Source: Quadrisphaera sp. INWT6 (GTDB taxonomy: Bacteria > Actinomycetota > Actinomycetes > Actinomycetales > Quadrisphaeraceae). Taken from it: a stretch of DNA of 64,000 bases. Where the stretch lies: NCBI RefSeq assembly GCF_015390235.1, contig NZ_VUOH01000006.1, positions 1 to 64,000 of the forward strand, given 5' to 3'. Position numbers and translations under genes: made by a program. Below the pieces are notes generated by a model. The model saw nothing but the letters and a program-made list of their open reading frames with translations, was not told where the DNA came from and searched no databases. This document shows, one piece after another, positions 24,061 through 32,910 of the stretch. Numbering within the stretch: the stretch's first letter is position 1; every line of letters begins with the position of its first letter.

Positions 24061-25065
24061 ATGTCTGACAACAGCACCCCCCAGCAGCCGAGCGACCTGC
24101 GCGCCGCCGTCGCCGCCCGCGGCCAGGAGCGCCGGAGGGGCGTCATCGCCGCCGTCGTCGGGGCCCTGGCCGTGGCCGGCGTCGTCGCGGGCGTCGTCGT
24201 CGCCAACACCTCGGGCGGGTCGGCGGAGGCCGCCGGCGCGGGCGGCTCCAGTGGTGACGGTGCGCCGCAGGAGCGGCTCAGCCTCAACCTCGCCGTGGCG
24301 GAGGACACCCAGTTCCAGGACGCCATCACGGAGGTCTCGGCGGAGAAGGGCCTCGACGTGACCTGGACCAACGTCGACGACTGGGTGCTCCCCAACACCG
24401 AGCTGGTGGCCGGCAGCGTCGACGGCAACGCCTTCCAGCACGTGCTGTACCTGTCGGCGTTCAACCGCGAGAACGGCGCGGACATCACCCCCGTCTTCTC
24501 GACCGTCATCACGCAGTGGGGGATCTTCTCCTCGACGCTGGACGACGTCGCGGCCATCCCCGACGGCGGCCGGATCGCCATCCCGGACGACCCGTCCAAC
24601 GGGGGCCGCGCCCTCGGCATCCTCGACGCCGCGGGGCTGATCACCGTGGACGACGCCGCCGGGGTCTTCCCCACCACCGAGGACGTCACCGGCAACCCGA
24701 AGGACCTGCAGTTCGTCGAGGTCCCGGCCCGCAACATGCCGCAGAACTTCACCGACCCGAGCCTGTCGGCCGTGGTGGTCGGCACGTCGTACTTCGACCC
24801 CTCCCAGGGCGTGACCAAGGACGACGCGCTGTACCTCGACGACTCGCTCGCCGACAAGAACCTGCCGTACGTCAACGTGGTCGCGACCACCGCCGAGAAG
24901 GCCGACGACCCGGCCTGGGCCGTGCTCGAGGAGGCCTACACCGACCCGCGCGTCGCGCAGGCGCTCGAGGCCGAGAACTTCGGCAGCACCGTGCTGGTCG
25001 ACGTCCCCGTGCAGCAGCTGCGCGACACCCTCGCCGAGCTCCAGGCCCAGGGCGCAGCCGCATGA
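24061..25065 (+). CDS. metQ: MetQ/NlpA-family substrate-binding protein
   Basis: 334 residues from ATG 24061 with GAGGGACAGCC upstream. The binding domain has the NlpA/MetQ pattern: LNLAVAEDTQFQDAI, LVAGSVDGNAFQH, FSTVITQWGIFSSTL, IPDDPSNGGRALGILDAAGL and VVVGTSYFDP. Unusually, there is no lipobox cysteine: residues 25-49 form a hydrophobic segment (GVIAAVVGALAVAGVVAGVV), so the protein looks membrane-anchored by a helix. First gene of metQ-metN-metI; its stop overlaps metN. Ligand is methionine or a related sulfur compound. Confidence 0.88.
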   Translation: MSDNSTPQQPSDLRAAVAARGQERRRGVIAAVVGALAVAGVVAGVVVANTSGGSAEAAGAGGSSGDGAPQERLSLNLAVAEDTQFQDAITEVSAEKGLDVTWTNVDDWVLPNTELVAGSVDGNAFQHVLYLSAFNRENGADITPVFSTVITQWGIFSSTLDDVAAIPDGGRIAIPDDPSNGGRALGILDAAGLITVDDAAGVFPTTEDVTGNPKDLQFVEVPARNMPQNFTDPSLSAVVVGTSYFDPSQGVTKDDALYLDDSLADKNLPYVNVVATTAEKADDPAWAVLEEAYTDPRVAQALEAENFGSTVLVDVPVQQLRDTLAELQAQGAAA

Positions 25066-26147
25066 GCACCGCGATCGAGTTCGACCGCGTCTCGAAGGTC
25101 TTCGGCAGCGGCACCTCCCGCGTGGAGGCGCTGAGGGAGGTGTCGCTGTCGGTGCAGGCGGGGCAGATCCACGCCGTCGTCGGGTGCTCGGGTGCGGGCA
25201 AGTCGACCCTGCTGCGCACGGTCAACGGGCTGGAGAGGCCGACCAGCGGCCGCGTCGTGGTCGCGGGGAGGGACACCACCGCGCTGAGCGGCAAAGAGCT
25301 GTACGCGGCCCGCCAGCAGACCGGGATGATCTTCCAGCAGTTCAACCTGCTGAGCGCCCGCACCGTCTACGGCAACATCGCCTACCCGCTGAGGCTGGCG
25401 GGGCTCTCGAAGGACGCGGTGCTCGACAGGGTCGAGGAGCTGCTCGCCTTCGTCGGGCTCACCGACAAGGCGCTCTCCTACCCGTCGCAGCTGTCCGGCG
25501 GGCAGAAGCAGCGGGTCGGCATCGCGCGGGCGCTGGCCACCGAGCCGCAGATCATCCTGTCCGACGAGGCCACCAGCGCCCTCGACCCGGCCACCACGGC
25601 CGAGGTCGCGGGGCTGCTGCAGCGCACCAACGAGGAGTACGGGGTCACCGTGCTGCTGGTCACCCACGAGATCGACGTGGTGCGCGACATCGCCCACCGG
25701 GTCACCGTGATGGACGCCGGCGGGGTGGTGGAGGACGGCACCACCTACGACGTCTTCTCCCGCCCCCAGCACGCGGTGACCCGGCGCTTCGTCTCCTCGG
25801 TGCTGCGCTCGGTGCCCGACGAGGGCGCGCTCGCCACCATCCGCCGCGTGCACCGCGGCCGCCTGGTGCAGCTGCACGTGGAGGACCGCGAGACCGACCA
25901 GCCGTTCCTCTCGGAGGTGGCGCGGCGCACCGGCGTCGACTTCGACGTGGTCTACGGCGGCGTCGAGGAGCTGCAGGACCGCCTCTTCGGCAGTCTCACC
26001 CTGGAGCTGCTGGGCGAGCCGGCGGCCGTCGAGGCCGCCGTCGCCCAGCTCCGGGTGAGCACCACCGTGGTGGATCTCGACGCCGCGGCTCCGCCGGCGC
26101 CGTCGCGAGCGCTGCGCCTGGCCGAGGAGGTGGCCGTCGGTGCGTGA
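25062..26147 (+). CDS. metN: MetN-type ABC transporter ATP-binding protein
   Basis: 361 residues from ATG 25062 (ATGA overlap with metQ). Walker A VVGCSGAGKSTLLR, Q-loop FQQFNLLSARTV, signature LSGGQKQRVGIARAL, Walker B IILSDEATSALDP and H-loop LVTHEID are intact. After about residue 260 comes the NIL regulatory domain found in MetN (VEDRETDQPFLSEVARRTGVDFDVVYGG in short segments), which in E. coli binds methionine and inhibits transport. Energises uptake with MetI. Confidence 0.93.
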   Translation: MSTAIEFDRVSKVFGSGTSRVEALREVSLSVQAGQIHAVVGCSGAGKSTLLRTVNGLERPTSGRVVVAGRDTTALSGKELYAARQQTGMIFQQFNLLSARTVYGNIAYPLRLAGLSKDAVLDRVEELLAFVGLTDKALSYPSQLSGGQKQRVGIARALATEPQIILSDEATSALDPATTAEVAGLLQRTNEEYGVTVLLVTHEIDVVRDIAHRVTVMDAGGVVEDGTTYDVFSRPQHAVTRRFVSSVLRSVPDEGALATIRRVHRGRLVQLHVEDRETDQPFLSEVARRTGVDFDVVYGGVEELQDRLFGSLTLELLGEPAAVEAAVAQLRVSTTVVDLDAAAPPAPSRALRLAEEVAVGA

Positions 26148-26802
26148 GTTCGACCTGGAGACGTTCCTGCCCCGGTTCTGGCAGGCCCTCGGCGACACCG
26201 CCGTCATGACCGCCGTCTCGTTCGTGGTGGCGGGGGTGCTGGGCGTGCTGCTCGCGCTGTGGCTCTACGCCTCGCGGCCGGGCAACATCCTCGAGAACCG
26301 CGTGGTGTTCGCGGTGCTCAACTTCGTGATCAACCTCGTCCGGCCGGTGCCGTTCCTCATCGTCGCCATCGCGGTGGTGGGCCTGACGCGGCTGGTCTTC
26401 GGCACGGGCCTGGGCCCGCTGCCGCAGACCCTGCCGCTGTCGATCGTCGCGAGCGTCGCGATCGCGCGGGTGGTCGAGTCCAACCTGGTGGCCGTCGCGC
26501 CCGGGGCGGTGGAGGCGGGCACGGCCATGGGCGCCAGCCCGGCGCGCGTGCTGTTCACCGTCGTGGTCCCCGAAGCGCTGGGGCCGGTGGTGCTGGGGCT
26601 GACCTACATCCTGGTGGCGCTGCTCGACGCCACGGCCGTGGCCGGAGCGCTGGGCGGCGGCGGCCTGGGGTACCTGGCCCTCAACTACGGCTGGGCGCGC
26701 TTCGACTACACGGTCATCGTCATCGTGGTGGTCACCCTCGTGGTGCTGGTGCAGGCCGTGCAGGCCGGCGGCAACCTCGTCGCGAGGAGGGTGATGCACT
26801 GA
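26140..26802 (+). CDS. metI: MetI-type ABC transporter permease
   Basis: 220 residues from GTG 26140, overlapping the metN end by eight bases. Five membrane helices and the EAA loop AGTAMGASPARVLFTVVVPEAL, typical of D-methionine permeases, are visible. The RPVPFLIVAIAVVGLTRL segment also matches MetI. Stop and next start overlap as TGATG, so the two flavin monooxygenases downstream are on the same message. Confidence 0.92.
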   Translation: MREFDLETFLPRFWQALGDTAVMTAVSFVVAGVLGVLLALWLYASRPGNILENRVVFAVLNFVINLVRPVPFLIVAIAVVGLTRLVFGTGLGPLPQTLPLSIVASVAIARVVESNLVAVAPGAVEAGTAMGASPARVLFTVVVPEALGPVVLGLTYILVALLDATAVAGALGGGGLGYLALNYGWARFDYTVIVIVVVTLVVLVQAVQAGGNLVARRVMH

Positions 26803-28019
26803 TGGCCGTCGCCACCCTCCGCCGGCAGGTCGCCGCTCCGTTCGACGAGGCCGCCTTCGCCGCGCTGCTGGTCCGCGCCGCCGAGGACGCCGTGCAGCGC
26901 GAGCAGACGCGCACGCTGCTCCACGACCAGCTCCGTGCGCTGCGCGGCCTCGGCTTCGGGGCGCTGGCGGTCCCCGTCGAGCACGGCGGGGGCGGCGCGT
27001 CGTTCCGCGAGGTGCTCGCGCACGTCGTCCGGCTCTCCACCGCCGACGCGAGCCTCGGCCACGTGTGGCGCGGCCACGTCGCCTTCGTCGAGGCCCTGCG
27101 CCTCGACCACGACGCTGGTGGCTCTGGCCCCGCTGACCACGCCCGGCGCTGGTACCCGCGGCTGGTGCGCGGCGGCTTCGTCGGCAACGCGCAGTCCGAG
27201 CGGCAGCCCACCGCGAAGCTCGAGGCGCGCCTGGCGCGCGGCGCCGACGGCGTCCTGCGGCTGACGGGCCGCAAGTACTACACGACGGGCAGCCTCTACG
27301 CGGACTGGGTGCACGTCGCCGCGCTGGACGACGACGGCGAGCGCGTGGCCCTCACCGTCGACGCGTCGCACCCCGGTGTGACCAGCACCGACGACTGGGA
27401 CGGCTTCGGCCAGCTGCTCACCGGCAGCGGCACCACCGCGTTCGACGGGGTGCCGGTGGACCCCGCCGACGTGCGCGCCCCGAGCGACGAGCCCGAGCGG
27501 TGGCACCACCTGGGCTCGGTGTTCCAGCTGTGCCTGCTGGCGGTCGTGGCCGGCGTCGCCCAGCGGGCCCTCGACGACACGACGGCCTTCGTGCGCGGGC
27601 GGCGGCGCACCTTCGGGTTCGCCGGCGAGACCCTCCCCCGCGAGGACCCGCTGGTGCAGCTGGTGGTCGGCGAGCTGAGCTCGGCGGCCTCCGCCGCGCG
27701 CCGGCTCGTGCTGTCGCTGGCCGACGACGTCGACGCCGCCGTCGCCGCCCCGCCGCCCGAGCGCCGCGAGGCCCTGGCGGTGGTGCAGCGGGAGGTCTTC
27801 AAGGCGCAGGAGGTGGTGCCGCGGCTCGTGCTCGACGCGTCCACGCGGCTGTTCGAGGTGGGCGGCGCGTCGGCGCTGTCGCTGAGCGCCGGGCTCGACC
27901 GCCACTGGCGCAACGTGCGGACCGTCGCCTCGCACAACCCCGCGCTGCAGCGCACCCGCGCCGTCGGCCTGTGGGAGCTGAGCGGCGAGCTGCCCGACTG
28001 GAAGGCGCCCGGTCGATGA
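26802..28019 (+). CDS. Acyl-CoA dehydrogenase-fold flavin monooxygenase (DszC/SfnB-like)
   Basis: 405 residues from ATG 26802. The fold is acyl-CoA dehydrogenase-like (helical N-domain, GFVGNAQSERQ and RKYYTTGSLYADWVHV in the beta-domain, helical C-domain ending GASALSLSAGLDRHWRN...ASHNP). The RHWRNxRTVASHNP ending is characteristic of DszC/SfnB/MsuC-type FMNH2-dependent monooxygenases rather than CoA enzymes, which oxidise organosulfur compounds such as dibenzothiophene, dimethylsulfone or methanesulfinate. It is coupled to metI and followed directly by a paralogue. Reduced flavin must come from a reductase outside this stretch. Confidence 0.82.
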   Translation: MAVATLRRQVAAPFDEAAFAALLVRAAEDAVQREQTRTLLHDQLRALRGLGFGALAVPVEHGGGGASFREVLAHVVRLSTADASLGHVWRGHVAFVEALRLDHDAGGSGPADHARRWYPRLVRGGFVGNAQSERQPTAKLEARLARGADGVLRLTGRKYYTTGSLYADWVHVAALDDDGERVALTVDASHPGVTSTDDWDGFGQLLTGSGTTAFDGVPVDPADVRAPSDEPERWHHLGSVFQLCLLAVVAGVAQRALDDTTAFVRGRRRTFGFAGETLPREDPLVQLVVGELSSAASAARRLVLSLADDVDAAVAAPPPERREALAVVQREVFKAQEVVPRLVLDASTRLFEVGGASALSLSAGLDRHWRNVRTVASHNPALQRTRAVGLWELSGELPDWKAPGR

Positions 28020-29248
28020 CGACGACCACCCCGCCCCGCACGGCGCCGACGACCCCGCCGCCGTCCACCCCGCCGCCAACGACTCCGGAGCTGCTCGACC
28101 GCTACGCCGGCGTCCTCGAGGCCGTCGGCGCCGAGGCGGTGCAGCGCGAGCGGGAGCGGCGCCTGCCGCTGGCCGAGGTGGAGCTGCTGCGCGCCTCCGG
28201 GTTCACCCGCACCGCGCTGCCGCCCGAGCACGGCGGTGACGGCGCGGGGTACGAGGCGCTGTTCGAGCTGCTCACCGAGCTCGCGCGGCGCGACTCCAAC
28301 CTCGCGCAGGCGCTGCGGTCGCACTTCTCGTTCGTCGACAGGACGGTGCTCGCGCCGCCGTCCCGGGCGAGGTCGTCGCGGCTGGAGCTGCTGGCGGGCG
28401 GCGCCGTCCACGGCAACGCCACGTTCGAGCGCTCCGGCGGCGCACCGGGCGCGGCGCTCACCCGCGACGAGCACGGCCTGCGGCTTGACGGCACGAAGTA
28501 CTACAGCACCGGGACGCTCTACGCCGACCTGGTCTCCGTCGCGGTCCCCACGCCCACCGGCAGCGTCAGCGCGCTGGTCCGCACCGACGCGCCCGGCGTG
28601 CACCGCCTGGACGACTGGGACGGCTTCGGCCAGCGCCTCACCGGCAGCGGCACGACCGTCTTCGAGGGCGTCCGGGTGCACGACGACGACGTGGTCGAGC
28701 GCGGAGCGCCCGGGCACGGCGGGGCGTTCGTGCAGCTGGTGCTCCTCGCGGTGCTCGCGGGGATCGCCCGCGCCGTCGTCGACGACGCCGTCACGTACGT
28801 GAGGGCTCGCACCCGGCGCTTCAGCCACGGCGGCGGCACCAGCGCCGCGGACGACCCGCTCGTCCAGGAGGTCGTCGGTGACCTGTCCGCGCGGTCGGCC
28901 GCGGCGACGGCGTGCGTGCGCCAGGGCGCGGCAGCCCTGACGGCGTCCGGAGAGGCGCTGCGCGCCGGAGCACCGGAGGCTGAGGTGGTGGCACTCGTCG
29001 CGGCGTCGGACCTGGCGGTGGCGCAGGCGCAGCTCGTCGTCCTGCCCCAGGTGCTCACCGCCGCCACCGACCTGTTCGAGGTGGGCGGCGCGTCCGCGCT
29101 GGCCACCGACCTGGCGCTCGACCGCCACTGGCGCAACGCCAGGACGGTCGCGTCCCACAACCCCGCCCGCTACAAGGCCCGGGCCCTCGGTGACCACCTC
29201 GTCAACGGCACCCCGCTGCCGTCGTGGTGGACCGTGGGCGAGGGCTGA
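28016..29248 (+). CDS. Second DszC/SfnB-like flavin monooxygenase
   Basis: 410 residues from ATG 28016 (ATGA overlap). Paralogue of the preceding gene: same LRLDGTKYYSTGTLYADLVSVAV, RLDDWDGFGQRLTGSGTT, DLFEVGGASALATDLALDRHWRNART...ASHNPARYK blocks. The first 22 residues are Thr/Pro-rich and likely unstructured. Two tandem copies suggest either a hetero-oligomer or two related substrates. Runs with the LLM monooxygenase downstream, the pairing seen in desulfurisation systems (DszC with DszA). Confidence 0.82.
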   Translation: MTTTTPPRTAPTTPPPSTPPPTTPELLDRYAGVLEAVGAEAVQRERERRLPLAEVELLRASGFTRTALPPEHGGDGAGYEALFELLTELARRDSNLAQALRSHFSFVDRTVLAPPSRARSSRLELLAGGAVHGNATFERSGGAPGAALTRDEHGLRLDGTKYYSTGTLYADLVSVAVPTPTGSVSALVRTDAPGVHRLDDWDGFGQRLTGSGTTVFEGVRVHDDDVVERGAPGHGGAFVQLVLLAVLAGIARAVVDDAVTYVRARTRRFSHGGGTSAADDPLVQEVVGDLSARSAAATACVRQGAAALTASGEALRAGAPEAEVVALVAASDLAVAQAQLVVLPQVLTAATDLFEVGGASALATDLALDRHWRNARTVASHNPARYKARALGDHLVNGTPLPSWWTVGEG

Positions 29249-29261
29249 CCTGGAGACCCCC

Positions 29262-30713
29262 GTGCCCCGCACCCCCGCGGACGAGCCCAAGAAGCTGGTC
29301 CTCAACCTGTTCGAGATGAACACGGTCAGCCACATCACCCACGGCCTGTGGCGGCTGCCCGGCAACAACCGCCACCGCTTCGGCGACCTCGACTACTGGA
29401 CCGAGCTGGCCCAGCTCGCCGAGGACGGCGGCTTCCACGCCGTGTTCCTCGCCGACGTCGTCGGCGCCTACGACACCTTCCGCGGCGGGCCGGAGACCGC
29501 GATCCGCGAGGGGCTGCAGATCCCCTCCAACGACCCCCTGCTCGTGGTCCCCGCGATGGCCGCCGTGACGCGCCACCTGGGGTTCGGCATCACCTTCTCC
29601 ACCACGTACGAGCCGCCGTTCGCGTTCGCGCGGCGCATGTCGACGCTCGACCACCTCACCCGCGGCCGCGTCGGGTGGAACGTGGTGACCTCCTACCTGC
29701 CCAACGCCGCCCGCAACTTCGGGCTGGCCGGCGAGGTGCCGCACGACCGGCGCTACGAGATCGCCGACGAGTTCCTCGACGTCACCTACAAGCTGTGGGA
29801 GGGCTCCTGGGACGACGACGCCGTGGTGGCGGACGCCGACGGCGGCGTGTGGAGCGACCCCTCGAAGGTGCGCCGCATCGACCACGTCGGGGAGCACTAC
29901 AGCGTGCAGGGGCCTCACCTGTCGGCCCCGTCGCCGCAGCGCACCCCGGTGGTGTTCCAGGCGACCGGCTCCCCCGCCGGCACGCGGTTCGCCGGCCGTC
30001 ACGCCGAGGTGGTCTTCACCGGCGGTCGCACCGCCACCGACTTCCGCGCGAACGCGCAGCGGATGCGCGACGCCGCGGCCCTGCACGGGCGCAGCGGGGA
30101 CGAGCTGAAGTTCGTCGTGCAGGCCGGGGTCGTGGTCGGGCGCACCGAGGAGGAGGCGAGGCGGACCTGGGACGAGTACCGGAAGCACTCCAGCGTCGAG
30201 GGGATCCTCGCCCACCGGGGCTACCCGATCGACCTGCCCAACCTGCCTCCGCAGCTGCGGGTGGTCGACGCGCTCGACCAGGCGGGCCTCCCGCCGAGCG
30301 CGCTGCCCGGCGTGACGCCCGAGACGACCGTCGGGGAGGCCCTGCGGGCAGCGGCCGAGCAGCGGGAGGACCGCTACTTCGTCGTCGGCACACCGACGGT
30401 GGTGGCCGACGAGATCGAGCGCTGGCTCGACGAGGACGGCGTCGACGGCATCAACCTGCGGCAGTACCACTCCTTCGACACCCTGACCCGGTTCGCCGAG
30501 CTGGTGGTGCCCGAGCTGCGCCGCCGCGGGCGCCTGGCCGAGCGGCCGGAGTCGCCGCAGACGCTGCGGGAGACCCTGTTCGGGCGGGGGCCGCGGCTGC
30601 CGGAGACCCACCCCGCGACGCGCTACCGGGGCGGGGCGAACCTCGACGGCTCGCTCGCGCCGCTGCGCTTCGGGGAGACCTCCGGGCCGCCCCCGTCCCT
30701 GCTCGACCGATGA
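29262..30713 (+). CDS. LLM-class flavin monooxygenase, NtaA/SnaA/DszA type
   Basis: 483 residues from GTG 29262 with CTGGAGACCCCC upstream. The NtaA/DszA branch of the luciferase-like family is clear from LNLFEMNTVSHITHGLWR, WTELAQLAEDGGFHAVFLADV, ITFSTTYEPPFAFARRMSTLDHLT, GRVGWNVVTSYLPNAARNFGL and VVFQATGSPAGTRFAGRHAE. These enzymes use FMNH2 and O2 to cleave C-S or C-N bonds (dibenzothiophene sulfone, nitrilotriacetate). In a methionine-transporter operon under a SAM-I riboswitch, a C-S bond substrate is the best guess. Confidence 0.88.
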   Translation: MPRTPADEPKKLVLNLFEMNTVSHITHGLWRLPGNNRHRFGDLDYWTELAQLAEDGGFHAVFLADVVGAYDTFRGGPETAIREGLQIPSNDPLLVVPAMAAVTRHLGFGITFSTTYEPPFAFARRMSTLDHLTRGRVGWNVVTSYLPNAARNFGLAGEVPHDRRYEIADEFLDVTYKLWEGSWDDDAVVADADGGVWSDPSKVRRIDHVGEHYSVQGPHLSAPSPQRTPVVFQATGSPAGTRFAGRHAEVVFTGGRTATDFRANAQRMRDAAALHGRSGDELKFVVQAGVVVGRTEEEARRTWDEYRKHSSVEGILAHRGYPIDLPNLPPQLRVVDALDQAGLPPSALPGVTPETTVGEALRAAAEQREDRYFVVGTPTVVADEIERWLDEDGVDGINLRQYHSFDTLTRFAELVVPELRRRGRLAERPESPQTLRETLFGRGPRLPETHPATRYRGGANLDGSLAPLRFGETSGPPPSLLDR

Positions 30714-30720
30714 TGAGGTC

Positions 30721-31392
30721 ATGACGACCGCAGTCATCATCGGAGCCGGACCGGGCCTGGGGGCCGCTGCCGCGCGGCGCTTCGGGGCCCAGGGCTTCGA
30801 CGTCGCCCTGGTGTCCCGGACCCAGGCGAACGTCGACGCCCTCGCCGAGCAGCTGCGCGACCGGGGCGTCACCGCGCGCGGCTACGCGGCGAGCGTGCGC
30901 GACCTGGACTCGCTGCGCACGGCGCTGCGCCGGGCCGCCGGGGACCTCGGGCCCGTCGAGGTGGTGCAGTACAGCCCCATCCCCCAGCGCGAGTTCCTGC
31001 GCCCGGTGCTGGAGACCGACGCCGCCGACCTGCGCGCCGCCGTCGAGTTCTCGATCCTCGGTCCGCAGGCCGTCGTCAGCGAGGTGCTCCCCGGCATGCG
31101 GACCCTCGGGCGGGGCACCCTGCTCTTCGTCAACGGCGGCAGCGGCGCGCGCCCGAACCCGGCGGTCGCCGGGACGTCGGTCGCCTTCGCCGGTGAGAGC
31201 GCCTACGCGCGGATGCTGCACGACGTGCTCGCCGACGACGGCGTGCACGTGGGCCAGCTGATCGTCCCCGGGGGAATCGCCGTGGGTCACCCCACCCACG
31301 ACCCCGACGTGCTCGCCGGTCACCTGTGGCGGATGCACGCCGAGCGGGCGGGGTTCCGCGTCTTCGCCGAGCCGATGCCCGACGTCGTCTGA
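30721..31392 (+). CDS. SDR-family protein without the catalytic tyrosine
   Basis: 223 residues from ATG 30721, eight bases after the LLM gene. GAGPGLGAAAARRF is the nucleotide-binding motif. In place of YxxxK it reads SVAFAGESAYARML, so both catalytic Tyr and Lys are missing at their usual positions. It is a close paralogue of the protein at 15387-16079. Last gene of the sulfur operon. A role as reductase, for example supplying reduced cofactor, cannot be claimed from sequence. Confidence 0.8.
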   Translation: MTTAVIIGAGPGLGAAAARRFGAQGFDVALVSRTQANVDALAEQLRDRGVTARGYAASVRDLDSLRTALRRAAGDLGPVEVVQYSPIPQREFLRPVLETDAADLRAAVEFSILGPQAVVSEVLPGMRTLGRGTLLFVNGGSGARPNPAVAGTSVAFAGESAYARMLHDVLADDGVHVGQLIVPGGIAVGHPTHDPDVLAGHLWRMHAERAGFRVFAEPMPDVV

Positions 31393-31404
31393 CGCCCCAC
31401 CAGC

Positions 31405-31677
31405 TCAGCCGAGCGCCCGGGTCTCCGGCGGCGCGAGGGGGCGGAACCGCTGGCAGGTGCAGGCGTCGCAGCCCGTCCGCACGTGCGGGTGCTCGTGCAG
31501 GTGCCACATGTGGCCGCAGGTGCACAGGGTCATCGCGACGGCCGCCTGCCGGTCGACGTCGGCCAGCTCGGGCAGCCACTCCTCACGAGGGGCGGTCCAC
31601 CGCGCCACGAGGCGGCGCAGCGCGTCGACGAGCACGCTCCCAGGGTGGGTCTGTCGCGCGGACCGCACAAGACGCAT
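31405..31677 (-). CDS. Small zinc-ribbon-like hypothetical protein
   Basis: 90 residues from ATG 31677. The C-terminal half has CTCGHMWHLHEH followed by GCDACTCQRF, a Cys/His arrangement common in short actinobacterial proteins and likely to hold a zinc ion. The N-terminal 45 residues are helical and basic. Function unknown. It is convergent with the sulfur operon, with a 12-base gap. Confidence 0.62.
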   Translation of the reverse strand: MRLVRSARQTHPGSVLVDALRRLVARWTAPREEWLPELADVDRQAAVAMTLCTCGHMWHLHEHPHVRTGCDACTCQRFRPLAPPETRALG

Positions 31678-31732
31678 CCGCTGACCGCAGCGGCAGATTC
31701 ATGATCGTCCAGGGCTCCAGCCAGCCGCCGCC

Positions 31733-32857
31733 GTGCCGGAGCAGGAGGTGGACGCCGCGAGGGACGGCGCCCGGGAGAGGGGTCGCGAGCTCGTGCGCAC
31801 GACTGCCAGCAGGAGGTGCGCCCTGGTCCAGTGGGCGCTCTGCTCCGCCGCGCTCACCGCCGCGGCGCTGCTGACCCGCGCGGTGCTGCACCCCGCCGGT
31901 GTGGACCTGCCGCTGGACGCCACGCTCACCCTGGCGCTCGTGCTGGGCCTGGTCGGGAGCCCCGCGGCGCGCCTGCGCATCGAGGCCCTAGCGAGCGGGC
32001 GCTCCGCCGTCCCCGTCCTCTTCGCGTGGTGCGCCGGCCTGGCCGCGCTGCTCACGTGGCTGGGGATCGGGGTGCTCGTGCCGGCGGCGGCGACGGGGGC
32101 GGCCATGCACGCCGTCGTCGTCGCCCCGCAGCGGCGCCGCGCGGTCCAGAGCTTCGTCATCACGGCCGTGGTGACGGCGGGCTCGCTCACCGCCGAGGGC
32201 CTCGGCCTGGCCGCGGGCCTGCTCCCGGTGCCCGCGTCCACGGCCCTCTCGCTCGCCTTCCTCGCCATCACCTGGCCCAGCGTCATGAACGCCTTCGAGG
32301 CCTCCGAGCGGGCCTCCCGCGAGCGGCTGGAGCACGTCGCGGAGCTGGAGCACGCCAGCCAGCACGACGCCCTCACCGGGCTCCTGAGCCGCCGCGGCCT
32401 CGAGGCGCGGCTGGAGGCGGCGTGCGCGCAGGCCGCCCCGGACCGCGCCTGCGCCGTCCTGTTCGTGGACCTCGACGGGTTCAAGGCCGTCAACGACGCG
32501 CACGGCCACGCCGCCGGTGACGCGCTGCTGGTGGAGGTGGCGTCGCGGCTGCGCAGCTGCGTGCGGGACGGCGACGCCGTGGCCCGCGTCGGCGGTGACG
32601 AGTTCGTGCTGGTGCTCACCCGCGTCGCCGGTGAGGCCGAGGTCGGGGCGGTCGCCGGACGGGTCGGCGCGCGGGTCGCGGCCGAAGTGGTGCTGGACGG
32701 CGGCGCGCGCGTCCGCGTGGGCGCCAGCACGGGGACGGCGCTCGCCACGAGCCCCTGCTCGGCCGACGAGCTGCTCACCGCGGCAGACGCCCGCACGTAC
32801 GCGCAGAAGCGCACCCGCCGGACCGACCGACCAGCTCCGGCGGCCCCGGTCCCCTGA
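31733..32857 (+). CDS. Membrane-bound diguanylate cyclase (GGDEF)
   Basis: 374 residues from GTG 31733 (GTG 31748 is an alternative). About six hydrophobic segments (residues 30-185) precede a short helical linker and a full GGDEF domain: HDALTGLLSRRGLEARL, VDLDGFKAVNDAHGHAAGD, and VARVGGDEFVL with the active-site motif near residues 287-291. The inhibitory-site motif RDGD lies five residues upstream, so product feedback is expected. Makes cyclic di-GMP from GTP. A strong terminator follows. Confidence 0.9.
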   Translation: MPEQEVDAARDGARERGRELVRTTASRRCALVQWALCSAALTAAALLTRAVLHPAGVDLPLDATLTLALVLGLVGSPAARLRIEALASGRSAVPVLFAWCAGLAALLTWLGIGVLVPAAATGAAMHAVVVAPQRRRAVQSFVITAVVTAGSLTAEGLGLAAGLLPVPASTALSLAFLAITWPSVMNAFEASERASRERLEHVAELEHASQHDALTGLLSRRGLEARLEAACAQAAPDRACAVLFVDLDGFKAVNDAHGHAAGDALLVEVASRLRSCVRDGDAVARVGGDEFVLVLTRVAGEAEVGAVAGRVGARVAAEVVLDGGARVRVGASTGTALATSPCSADELLTAADARTYAQKRTRRTDRPAPAAPVP

Positions 32858-32860
32858 CGC

Positions 32861-32901
32861 CGAAGGGCCCCTGACCAGAAGATCTGGTCAGGGGCCCTTC
32901 G
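32861..32901. terminator. Hairpin terminator after the diguanylate cyclase gene
   Basis: Perfect 18-base stem, CGAAGGGCCCCTGACCAG at 32861-32878 with its complement at 32884-32901, loop AAGAT. It ends ten bases before the 3' end of the convergent tRNA-Leu gene and may terminate both. Confidence 0.88.
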
Positions 32902-32910
32902 ATGACTCGG

